NCBI GenBank assembly: GCA_012027055.1
Contig: VEPF01000209.1
Span: forward strand, 1-5,092
Source of the DNA: Gemmatimonadota bacterium
GTDB taxonomy: Bacteria; Gemmatimonadota; Gemmatimonadetes; Longimicrobiales; RSA9
DNA: 5,092 nt
Direction of reading: 5' to 3'
Shown here: piece after piece, positions 1 through 5,092 of the stretch
Layout: each line of letters starts with the position of its first letter
How positions within the stretch are numbered: the first letter of the stretch is position 1
Notes under the pieces: model-generated
What the model was told of the DNA's origin: nothing
Seen by the model: only the letters and a program-made list of their open reading frames with translations
Database searches by the model: none
Made by a program: the position numbers and the translations under genes

Positions 1-824
1 CCAGGATGCTTCGCCAGGAACGTAGTGACCGCGTTCGCCAGGGACGCGTCCCACAGGCTCTGCGCCTGCAAGCCGTTCTCCATGAAGGAAGCCATGTGTG
101 ACGGGCGGGTGGCGGCCGGCGGCATCTGGCGCGGCGGCGCGGCCTGCGAGTCGGGCGCGGCCGGCGCGGCCGGTCCGCCGGGCGGCGTGCACTGCGGCGT
201 CATGGGCATGCTCGCCATGAGCGATGTCCATGCCTGCCGGTATGCCTCGCTCGGCTGCGGCCACGGGAGCGGCGGCAGATAGGCGCGCGCCGCCTCGGGC
301 AGCTGGTTCAGCGCATCGCGGCCGAGCCGGCTCACGCGATTCACGTAGCGCCGCGGCGCGTTCGCCGCGATCACCGGGATGCCGGCCGACTTCGCCAGCT
401 CTACCATCGGGTGGTAGTCGGTCTGGTAGTACTCCCACGGCCGGGCATCAGCGCGGAACTGCGCTTCCGTGATCAGACCCTGTAGGTACTCGTCCACCAC
501 CTGCTGCACATCCCGCTCGAACATCTCCAGCGACAGCGCCATCGGCCGCGCGCTCGCGGTATTGCCCTCCGGCCGTACAGCCGCGAGCGCGCCCCGCACC
601 AGCTCCGCTTCGACGTAGTGGCCGATGGGGTCGGTGTGCGCCTCGCCGATCAGCACCACGTCCATACCGGACAGCGCCTTGATGATATCCGCCAGGGAAG
701 CCGGCTCGCCGGTCCCGGTGTACACCCGGAAATGCTGCGGGTAGTCCGGCGCCTGGGCACTCGCCGGCCCGGGTCCGAGCAGCAGCGCCGCCAGCACGCC
801 CGCGGTCACCATCGTCCGCACCAT
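1..824 (-). CDS. Secreted ChaN-like haem-binding family protein (Tiki/ChaN superfamily), 3' end outside window
   Basis: The ORF is open through the left edge, so only the first 274 residues are visible. The N-terminus is a Sec signal peptide: a hydrophobic stretch followed by an Ala-rich cleavage site (PASAQA), with no lipobox cysteine. The mature part shows the ChaN/PF04187 signatures in order: VVLIGEAHTDP with the GExH pair E61 and H63, LSLEMFERDVQQ (E100, E103), the IPVIAANAPRRYVNR segment, and AQSLWDASLA (W258, D259). Family members are cell-envelope proteins; Campylobacter ChaN binds haem and is iron-regulated. The same fold includes TIKI/TraB proteins that use GExH in metal-dependent hydrolysis, so haem binding versus another activity is open. 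Residues 207-241 are a Pro/Ala-rich insertion with one Cys. I chose the ATG at 824 over that at 830 because the Shine-Dalgarno abuts 830 but is well spaced for 824. The 216-nt gap from the upstream gene suggests its own transcript. Family call is firm; function is inferred. Confidence 0.85.
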   Translation of the reverse strand, partial: MVRTMVTAGVLAALLLGPGPASAQAPDYPQHFRVYTGTGEPASLADIIKALSGMDVVLIGEAHTDPIGHYVEAELVRGALAAVRPEGNTASARPMALSLEMFERDVQQVVDEYLQGLITEAQFRADARPWEYYQTDYHPMVELAKSAGIPVIAANAPRRYVNRVSRLGRDALNQLPEAARAYLPPLPWPQPSEAYRQAWTSLMASMPMTPQCTPPGGPAAPAAPDSQAAPPRQMPPAATRPSHMASFMENGLQAQSLWDASLANAVTTFLAKHP

Positions 825-830
825 CTCCAT

Positions 831-836
831 CACCTC
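831..836 (-). promoter_or_regulatory. Shine-Dalgarno of the ChaN-like gene, deciding its start
   Basis: Read on the minus strand the sequence is GAGGTGATGGAGATG. GAGGTG sits 6 nt before the ATG at 824 but directly touches the ATG at 830. Initiation at 824 is therefore favoured, and it gives the more compact signal peptide MVRTMVTAGVLAALLLG. Confidence 0.6.
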
Positions 837-888
837 GCTCGGGATTGACGTGAGTCGCACCTGCGCCCCGGGACACGGGGCCCGGCAC

Positions 889-906
889 CCGCCGGCCTGA
901 CGGCGG
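889..906. repeat. GC-rich hairpin upstream of the ChaN-like gene
   Basis: CCGCCG (889-894) and CGGCGG (901-906) form a perfect 6-bp stem with a 6-nt loop. It lies next to a second perfect stem, GCCCCG (865-870) with CGGGGC (876-881) and a 5-nt loop. Both fall in the probable 5' untranslated region of the ChaN-like gene. No regulatory family is recognised, and short GC stems arise easily by chance at this base composition. Confidence 0.25.
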
Positions 907-999
907 CCCGGGAATATGACTGCCGGCAGCGCGCCGCGCACCTGCGGCCGCCGCAACCGCCAACGCTGGCGTACTCGCGAGACCCGTCCGGGTTCCCGT

Positions 1000-1018
1000 C
1001 CGCGCCCGGGCGGCGCGG
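1000..1018 (-). terminator. Possible terminator hairpin of the Rhs operon (no U-tract)
   Basis: CCGCGCC (1000-1006) pairs perfectly with GGCGCGG (1012-1018) across a 5-nt loop. It begins 28 nt after the stop codon of the small membrane-protein gene, where a terminator is expected. No T-run follows on the minus strand, so it is not a classical intrinsic terminator. It may stabilise the 3' end, act with Rho, or simply reflect high GC. Confidence 0.3.
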
Positions 1019-1046
1019 TTCGGGAATTGCCTCGGTGGGGCAGACG

Positions 1047-1430
1047 TCAGCTCTCGCCGGCAGGCTCCAGCGCGGTCACCATCAGCTTGCTCCAGAAGGG
1101 TGGGAACCCGCGCTTGATGTAGCGCACCCGCACGCGCTGGCCCTCCCCCAGGTCGCGGCCCATGACCACGTTCAGGCTGGCGCCGACCCGCTGGCCGCCG
1201 TCCAGCTCGACATCGAACAGGTACGCCTCCGCGATCGGGATGCGCGTGGGTGTCTGGAACCCACGATTGGCGCCGGAGATGGACACCACCGTCTCGCCTT
1301 CCGGCTTGTGGTACTTCGCCAGGATCCGCCCCATGGCAGTCTGCTCGGGCACCGGCCGGATGAAGCCGTACCACATCGCGGCCGCGAACCCGAGCAGGAT
1401 CACGATGGCTGCGGGCTTCACCAGTTCCAT
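1047..1430 (-). CDS. Small single-pass membrane protein with C-terminal beta domain, third gene of the Rhs operon
   Basis: This 127-aa protein has one hydrophobic segment at residues 7-24, then a soluble domain that probably faces the periplasm. Residues 69-106 read as alternating strands: AYLFDVELDGG, RVGASLNVV, and GEGQRVRVRYIKRG. This looks like a small SH3/OB-type barrel, as in DUF3592-like proteins, but I cannot assign it to a named family. There is no signal-peptidase site or lipobox, so the segment is likely a retained anchor. The start ATG is preceded by a very strong GGGAGGT. It begins 22 nt after the predicted immunity gene, and its TGA stop precedes a hairpin, so it is probably the last gene of the operon. 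Its role is unknown. An accessory or second protective protein against the Rhs toxin is possible from context only, and an unrelated passenger gene is equally compatible. Confidence 0.8.
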   Translation of the reverse strand: MELVKPAAIVILLGFAAAMWYGFIRPVPEQTAMGRILAKYHKPEGETVVSISGANRGFQTPTRIPIAEAYLFDVELDGGQRVGASLNVVMGRDLGEGQRVRVRYIKRGFPPFWSKLMVTALEPAGES

Positions 1431-1434
1431 GATG

Positions 1435-1441
1435 ACCTCCC
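1435..1441 (-). promoter_or_regulatory. Strong Shine-Dalgarno of the small membrane-protein gene
   Basis: On the minus strand GGGAGGT lies with its GGAGG core 5 nt before the ATG at 1430. It is the strongest ribosome-binding site in the window, indicating that this gene is translated efficiently in its own right rather than by coupling. Confidence 0.7.
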
Positions 1442-1452
1442 TGGCCTGTTGT

Positions 1453-2073
1453 TCAGCCTTCCTTGGCCTGCTTCTCGCGCATCAGCGCGGAGGCGGTACC
1501 CTGCAGCGTGTTGCCCCCCGCCTCGCGGTCGTACTGCTCCCACCGGAGCAGGTCGGATTCATCGCCGTACTCGGCGAGGCAGACCGGAAGGGTTTCCGAG
1601 AGTTCGTGCGAAAGCGGGGTGGTTTCCGCGGCGCGCTCCCAGTGGCGGATCGCATCGCGCGGACGCCCGGCGGCGTAGTGGCGAGCGATCGCGTCCTGCA
1701 CGTACGGGTCCGGGTCATCGCTATACTGAGCGACCAGCGTTGCCCGCTCGTCTGGATACGCGAACAGCAGGTGCTGAAAGGCGTCGCCGCGGCACAGCAT
1801 CTCGGGCTGCCCGATCATGAACTCCGCCATCTTCTTCAGGGGCGGATATGCCGGTGCCACCGCCAGCAGCCGCCAGCTGACCCGGAAGAGCAGACCGTCG
1901 AAGACCGGCTGGTTGCCGACCGCCAGCATCGCTTCGTACAGCGCCTTCGAGTCGGCCGGCGTGAGCCGGTACTCGCCGTGCCGCTCCCTGATGACGACGT
2001 GCGACAGCCGGTCCCGTCGCCTGGTGCCGTCGGGTTCACCCAACGCTTTGATTACTGGTGATTCGTCGGTCAT
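1453..2073 (-). CDS. Predicted immunity protein for the Rhs toxin, HEAT-like helical
   Basis: This 206-aa protein has no signal peptide or membrane segment and is expected to be cytoplasmic. It is mostly helical. Residues 41-75 and 79-112 look like helical pairs, and residues 117-147 (YSDDPDPYVQDAIARHY, then GRPRDAIRHWERAA) resemble a HEAT/armadillo repeat. I recognise no named immunity family. The assignment rests on position: its ATG begins on the last base of the Rhs stop codon (TGATG), directly behind the variable toxin tip, which is where cognate immunity genes lie in Rhs and other polymorphic toxin systems. It would bind and neutralise the toxin domain before delivery and when neighbours deliver it. 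The 1-nt overlap and an AGGTG 4 nt upstream, inside the last toxin codons, suggest translational coupling. A HEAT-repeat protein of unrelated function is the main alternative. Confidence 0.75.
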   Translation of the reverse strand: MTDESPVIKALGEPDGTRRRDRLSHVVIRERHGEYRLTPADSKALYEAMLAVGNQPVFDGLLFRVSWRLLAVAPAYPPLKKMAEFMIGQPEMLCRGDAFQHLLFAYPDERATLVAQYSDDPDPYVQDAIARHYAAGRPRDAIRHWERAAETTPLSHELSETLPVCLAEYGDESDLLRWEQYDREAGGNTLQGTASALMREKQAKEG

Positions 2074-4415
2074 CAGGCACCTGTGTCGAGCGGAATGTGG
2101 TTCTCCTTGAAGTCGCTCGTCTTCCGCTGGTTGTGCTGGTCATCGTAGGGGTCGTAGACGCCCGGTGTGAAGGACTGGTTGTACTTGTCCGCGACGTCCT
2201 CGTTGCTGCTGCCGGGCGGCACCACGTTGTCACCTTTCTTGAAGCTGCCATCCTTCGCGTCGAACGGGTAGGTAGCGTTGTCGCGGCGCGCCTGGTCGTC
2301 GGGGATGTGCTCCAGGTGCGCGTGGCCCGGGTCCCCTGCGAACGGCTCGGGCTTGTTGGGATCCCGCGGCGGGGGCGGATTGTGCCCATGCTCGTCCATG
2401 CGCACCGCCTCGTAGCTCCCATCCGCGTTCTTGCGCATCCAGATCTCGCTGCCGCCAGTGGGGTCCGTGCGGGTGCGGCTGGTAGGGTTTCCATCCGCAT
2501 CCACGCCGGGAATCTGGCCGGTCTTTTCGCCCTTGGTCTGCTCGAACCCGCGTTCCCGCAGGATGGCGCGCACCTCTTCCGGCGTCTTGCCTTTCAACTC
2601 GGGCATGTCGTCGAACGCCTTGTTCTTTCCACCCTTGATGTCTCGCTCCCCCGGCTCCAGCTCACGCGGATTCGCCAGCTCTTCGTCCGACTTGTCATCC
2701 TTGTCCTTCGGTTTCTTCGGGTCATCTCCACACGCCAGGCCGCGCACGTCCACGCGCGTCAGCGGCCGCGGCGTGTACGCGTACAGGTTGAGCCCCCCCA
2801 CGATCCCGGTCGGATCGCTCTGCAGGTAGCGGCCCAGCTCGGGACTGTAATAGCGGAAGCGGTTGTAGTGCAGCCCGGTCTGCGGGTCGAGCAGATGCCC
2901 GGGGAACCGCAGGTCGTAATCGATGCTGCTCTCCGGCGCCACGCGCGCGCTGCCGTACGGTCGCAGCACCGCCTGCCACACCGGTTCGCCGCGGTCGTTT
3001 TCGATGCGGACGGGCGCGCCCACCTGATCCGCGAAGACGTAGTAGCGCGTCCCGCTGGCCGGAGTCGCGTCCGGCTGCGGGTACTCGAAGAAGCAGCACG
3101 GTGCCAGCGCGAGCGGGTCCGCGAATACCCAGATGCGGGTGCGACGGCCGTCGCGGATTTCCGCCAGCAGCCGGTCGCCCTCCCAGTAGTACTCGACCAG
3201 CTCCGCCGGTCCGGTGGTCGGTTGCCAGCGGCGAGCTACGCGCCGGCCGATGGCATCGTACTCGAACGCCATGCGCCCGTGCGGCGTGGCGCACGCCACC
3301 AGCATGTCGTTCGCGTCGTACTCGTACTCGGTCTCGCCATTCGGACCATCGCGCCCCGCAACGTGATCGCGGTCGTCGTAGCGGAAGGTCTCGCCGTTGG
3401 CGCGCGTGAGCCGGTTGCCCGGCGCCACCCGCACCCGTCGCAGCTCCGGACCGGCAATCAGGTTGCCGGCGACGTCGTACTCGTAACTTTCGCTGCCGTG
3501 CTCCGGCGCCTGCTCACTCGTCAGGCGATGGCTCGCGTCGAACGTGAAGCGCCGCGGCCCCCGGCGGGAGTCATCGGCCTCGAGCAGATCACCTTCTCCG
3601 GAGTACCGGTACGTGCGGACCCAGCCGGCCTCGCCCCGCCGCCCGCGCGTCACCTGGCGGACCACGCAACGGCCGACCGAGTCGTACTGCGAGAATTCCC
3701 GGACGCCGTTCGCGTGCTCCCGCTCCACCAGGCCCGGCCCGAGCTGCCGGATCTGGTGCCGGCCGCCCAGCGGGTCCTGGACGGTCAGACGCTGCAGCCC
3801 GTCGCGCAGATAGCGGATCCGGAATCGCCCGAAGATCACCGCCTCGGCAATGCGGCCCTGACGCCAGGTGTATTCCGCGCCCTTGCCGTCGCGCTTCTCG
3901 GCGAGCACGCGTCCGAACTCGTCGCGCGCGACCGCGGTTTCCGAGCGGAGCGTCGCGTGCCGGACCCGCCGGCCGGCCTCGTCGTAGCCGAAGGAATGCG
4001 TGTCGCCGCTGGCCAGGTGGCGCGCCAGCTTCTGGTTGCCCGGCCCGATCTCGAAGCTGGCCAGCAGCCGGCCATCGCCGGCGTACTTCGCCACCAGGTT
4101 GCCGGCCGCGTCCCGCTCGTACCGCTCGCGCACGCGACCGTGCCGGCGCACTTCCGCGAGCCGGTCCGCCAGGTCCCACTGGTACTCGCTGACGTTCCCG
4201 CCCGCATCCATCACCAGGGCGAGCTGCTCGCTGGCCGTGTACTCGTACCGGATCAGCCCGCCGGCCGGCTCGAACTCGCGGGCCCGCAGGTTCCACGATG
4301 AGTGCTCGTAGGTGTACACCGAGCCGGTGCTGTCGCGGAACTGGTGCACGCAGCCGCCCGCATCGTACAGCCAGTGCCGGGTGCCGCCCTCCGGACGCTG
4401 CTCCTCCAGCAGCAC
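2073..4415 (-). CDS. Rhs/YD-repeat protein, C-terminal portion with core domain and toxin tip (interrupted gene)
   Basis: This 780-residue stretch follows an in-frame amber codon. Residues 1-460 are YD repeats that, in this family, wrap into a hollow beta shell: GNVSEYQWDLADRL, RERYERDAAGNL, EGDLLEADDS, YEYDVAGNL, YEYDANDML and others. Residues 461-560 are the Rhs-associated core: FADQVGAPVR, LRFPGH, GLHYNRFRYYSPELGRYLQ, SDPTGI, NLYAY and PLTRVDVRGL. VDVRGL (555-560) occupies the place of the usual DPxGL self-cleavage motif; the Asp (D556) is kept and the Pro is replaced by Val. Residues 561-780 are the variable toxin. The boundary at 4415 is only the first possible start (GTG) after the stop; it has no spaced Shine-Dalgarno and lies inside a repeat, so it is not a natural start. 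The same frame continues upstream past 4449-4451. Such proteins are delivered by type VI secretion or related routes; no VgrG, PAAR or chaperone gene is visible here. Confidence 0.9.
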   Translation of the reverse strand: MLLEEQRPEGGTRHWLYDAGGCVHQFRDSTGSVYTYEHSSWNLRAREFEPAGGLIRYEYTASEQLALVMDAGGNVSEYQWDLADRLAEVRRHGRVRERYERDAAGNLVAKYAGDGRLLASFEIGPGNQKLARHLASGDTHSFGYDEAGRRVRHATLRSETAVARDEFGRVLAEKRDGKGAEYTWRQGRIAEAVIFGRFRIRYLRDGLQRLTVQDPLGGRHQIRQLGPGLVEREHANGVREFSQYDSVGRCVVRQVTRGRRGEAGWVRTYRYSGEGDLLEADDSRRGPRRFTFDASHRLTSEQAPEHGSESYEYDVAGNLIAGPELRRVRVAPGNRLTRANGETFRYDDRDHVAGRDGPNGETEYEYDANDMLVACATPHGRMAFEYDAIGRRVARRWQPTTGPAELVEYYWEGDRLLAEIRDGRRTRIWVFADPLALAPCCFFEYPQPDATPASGTRYYVFADQVGAPVRIENDRGEPVWQAVLRPYGSARVAPESSIDYDLRFPGHLLDPQTGLHYNRFRYYSPELGRYLQSDPTGIVGGLNLYAYTPRPLTRVDVRGLACGDDPKKPKDKDDKSDEELANPRELEPGERDIKGGKNKAFDDMPELKGKTPEEVRAILRERGFEQTKGEKTGQIPGVDADGNPTSRTRTDPTGGSEIWMRKNADGSYEAVRMDEHGHNPPPPRDPNKPEPFAGDPGHAHLEHIPDDQARRDNATYPFDAKDGSFKKGDNVVPPGSSNEDVADKYNQSFTPGVYDPYDDQHNQRKTSDFKENHIPLDTGA
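2076..2735 (-). other. Rhs C-terminal toxin domain of unassigned family
   Basis: These are residues 561-780 of the downstream Rhs piece, immediately after VDVRGL. A Lys/Asp-rich linker (KKPKDKDDKSDEE) comes first. A probable helix at 610-624 ends in RGF, and a strand-like part follows with W659 (GGSEIWMRKNADGSYEAVRM), then H676 and H678 (DEHGH), a proline-rich turn, and H698, H700, E702 and H703 (HAHLEH). The tail is polar, with many Asp and Asn, and ends in NHIPLDTGA. The helix, then GF, then strands with clustered His and Arg recalls small RNase-type toxin folds such as BECR, but I cannot name a Pfam family and this is a guess. There is no membrane segment, so a cytoplasmic target is likelier than pore formation. 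Hand-counted GC is about 65% over 2101-2700, slightly below the shell (67-75% in sampled lines), as expected for an exchangeable tip. Confidence 0.75.
2078..2082 (-). promoter_or_regulatory. Shine-Dalgarno of the immunity gene inside the toxin 3' end
   Basis: AGGTG on the minus strand lies 4 nt before the ATG at 2073, within the last codons of the Rhs gene. It fixes the start and supports coupled toxin-immunity translation. Confidence 0.55.
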
Positions 4416-4448
4416 TCCGAGTTCGTCGTGCCGGTACGCGGTTGGGTG

Positions 4449-4451
4449 CTA
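4449..4451 (-). other. In-frame amber (TAG) codon interrupting the Rhs gene
   Basis: The upstream piece ends AVIWTA, then TAG. The same frame continues without a gap as HPTAYRHDELGVLLEE and then the downstream Rhs piece. Rhs-type sequence on both sides in one frame means a single-base change, not a frameshift or two genes. Sense codons one substitution away include CAG, GAG, AAG, TGG and TAC. Confidence 0.85.
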
Positions 4452-5057
4452 CGCGGTCCAGATCACCGCCCGCACCTCCTCCGGCACCCGCAGACGCGCG
4501 AGCGCGGATGGCGTGGGCAGCTGGATCGGCGCGCGGGTCAGCAGGTCGCCGTAATCGAATTCGATCGGCCGTGCCGCGATGCGGTGCTCCTCCTCGGTCG
4601 CGGGCCCGGGTGATGGCTCGATGGCGGCCACGGCCCCGGCGCGATCGTAGACGTAACGGCTGGCATTGCCCAGGGCGTCCAGCTCCTGCCGCAGCATCCC
4701 GGTCTCGTCGTGGACGAACTGCCGGGCCGCGCCGTACGGGCCGATGATCGCGACCAGCTGCCCGTCCTCCTGGCGGTAGGTCCAGCGCCCGCCATCATCG
4801 CGCGTGACGAAGGTGAGCCCGTCCTCCAGCCGGTACTCGAGCTTGACGTGGTGCAGCCCGTCCTGCCCCCAGCTCTCCACGCATCGGCCCTCGGCATCGT
4901 ACGCGTAGAAGAAGCTGTAGCCGCTCCGGTCGGCCTGCATGATGCGCCGGTTCGCCGCGTCGTAGGCAAACGCGAACTCGTTGCCGTACGCGTCGCGCCC
5001 GGCGACCAGGTTGCCGAGTTGATCGTACTGGTACTGCATGAGCACGCGGGCCGGCAC
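4449..5057 (-). CDS. Rhs/YD-repeat protein, upstream fragment (partial, ends at amber codon)
   Basis: About 200 residues of YD repeats are visible, with family signatures including YQYDQLGNLVAGRDAYGN, FAFAYDAANRRI, YDAEGRCVESWG, WTYRQEDGQLVAIIGPYG, ELDALGNASRYVYD, and the linker RPIEFDYG plus IQLPTPSALARL. It forms part of the Rhs shell and is continuous in frame with the piece downstream of the TAG at 4449-4451. The real gene must extend further right, because Rhs proteins carry a long N-terminal region before these repeats. The GTG at 5057 is only the first possible start and falls in the loop of the terminal palindrome. Genuine Rhs sequence can be trusted only up to about 5054. If the amber is real, this would yield a truncated shell without the toxin, and the gene would be a pseudogene unless read through. 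Confidence 0.85.
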   Translation of the reverse strand: MPARVLMQYQYDQLGNLVAGRDAYGNEFAFAYDAANRRIMQADRSGYSFFYAYDAEGRCVESWGQDGLHHVKLEYRLEDGLTFVTRDDGGRWTYRQEDGQLVAIIGPYGAARQFVHDETGMLRQELDALGNASRYVYDRAGAVAAIEPSPGPATEEEHRIAARPIEFDYGDLLTRAPIQLPTPSALARLRVPEEVRAVIWTA

Positions 5058-5092
5058 GCCCGGCCCGCGTGCTCATGCAGTACCAGTACGAT
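5022..5092. repeat. Perfect 33-bp inverted repeat at the window end (fold-back)
   Basis: Positions 5022-5054 are the exact reverse complement of 5060-5092, with a 5-nt spacer (CACGC). The left arm encodes ordinary Rhs sequence (MQYQYD) on the minus strand, while the right arm merely mirrors it and brings an in-frame TGA into the Rhs frame. The repeat ends exactly on the last base. A chimeric fold-back at a contig end is the simplest explanation. Confidence 0.9.

Larger units (their letters stand above)
831..1046. other. 216-nt GC-rich intergenic spacer with clustered hairpins
   Basis: No convincing gene lies here; the ORFs that cross it are shadows of the flanking genes. It holds three perfect GC-rich inverted repeats (865-881, 889-906, 1000-1018) and the 8-bp palindrome TGCCGGCA at 921-928. 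A CATATT at 913-918 (minus strand) resembles a -10 element, but no matching -35 sits at the right distance. The spacer separates the Rhs operon from the ChaN-like gene and probably holds the end of one transcript and the start of the next. Confidence 0.5.

Noticed and set aside
913..918. CATATT as a -10 promoter box for the ChaN-like gene
   Set aside because: No acceptable -35 hexamer lies 16-18 nt upstream; TTGCGG is about 32 nt away. A single AT-rich hexamer in GC-rich DNA is not enough.
448..1374. 308-codon minus-strand frame spanning the spacer and two genes
   Set aside because: Its product is low-complexity Gly/Arg/Ala/Pro, and it overlaps two well-supported genes (ChaN-like and membrane protein) that have proper Shine-Dalgarno sites.
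1035..2061. Two long plus-strand frames (1035-1820 and 1162-2061)
   Set aside because: Both are opposite the immunity and membrane-protein genes, lack recognisable motifs, and fit GC-driven shadow frames.
2058..4301. 747-codon open frame on the plus strand, antisense to the Rhs gene
   Set aside because: It reads as Arg/Val/Ala-rich sequence with no domain logic. Long antisense open frames are common opposite GC-rich genes, and the minus-strand frame has unmistakable Rhs repeats.
4413..4415. GTG at 4415 as a genuine start of a separate downstream gene
   Set aside because: It sits inside a YD repeat, has no spaced Shine-Dalgarno, and the frame is continuous with Rhs sequence upstream of the amber codon.
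5022..5092. Terminal palindrome as a transposon end or att site
   Set aside because: The arms are ordinary Rhs coding sequence, there is no transposase or target duplication, and the repeat stops at the last base of the window.

Overview
The window is GC-rich and densely coding, and every gene I can support lies on the minus strand. Clear Shine-Dalgarno sequences, a Sec signal peptide, a ChaN-family haem-binding domain and an Rhs polymorphic toxin together suggest a high-GC Gram-negative bacterium, probably a proteobacterium. The exact lineage cannot be read from this sequence. The right end (5022-5092) is a perfect 33-bp fold-back ending on the last base, which looks like a contig end with an assembly or amplification artefact rather than natural DNA.

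In the direction of transcription (right to left): (1) an Rhs/YD-repeat protein runs from the right edge to 2073. It is split into two same-frame pieces by one amber codon at 4449-4451. Its core ends in the motif VDVRGL, followed by about 220 variable residues that form the toxin tip. (2) A 206-aa helical, HEAT-like protein starts on the last base of the Rhs stop codon and is the predicted cognate immunity protein. (3) A 127-aa protein with one N-terminal membrane segment and a small beta domain follows 22 nt later. These three form a compact toxin/immunity/accessory operon. (4) After a 216-nt spacer with several GC-rich hairpins comes a secreted ChaN-like (PF04187-type) protein that runs off the left edge. 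It is probably a separate transcription unit.

The expected logic is that the Rhs shell encloses and delivers its C-terminal toxin, while the producer is protected by the translationally coupled immunity protein. The membrane protein may assist or add protection, but that is inference. The toxin tip does not match a family I can name with confidence. The toxin with its immunity partner is the best candidate here for something undescribed. The amber codon and the end palindrome are the main integrity warnings.
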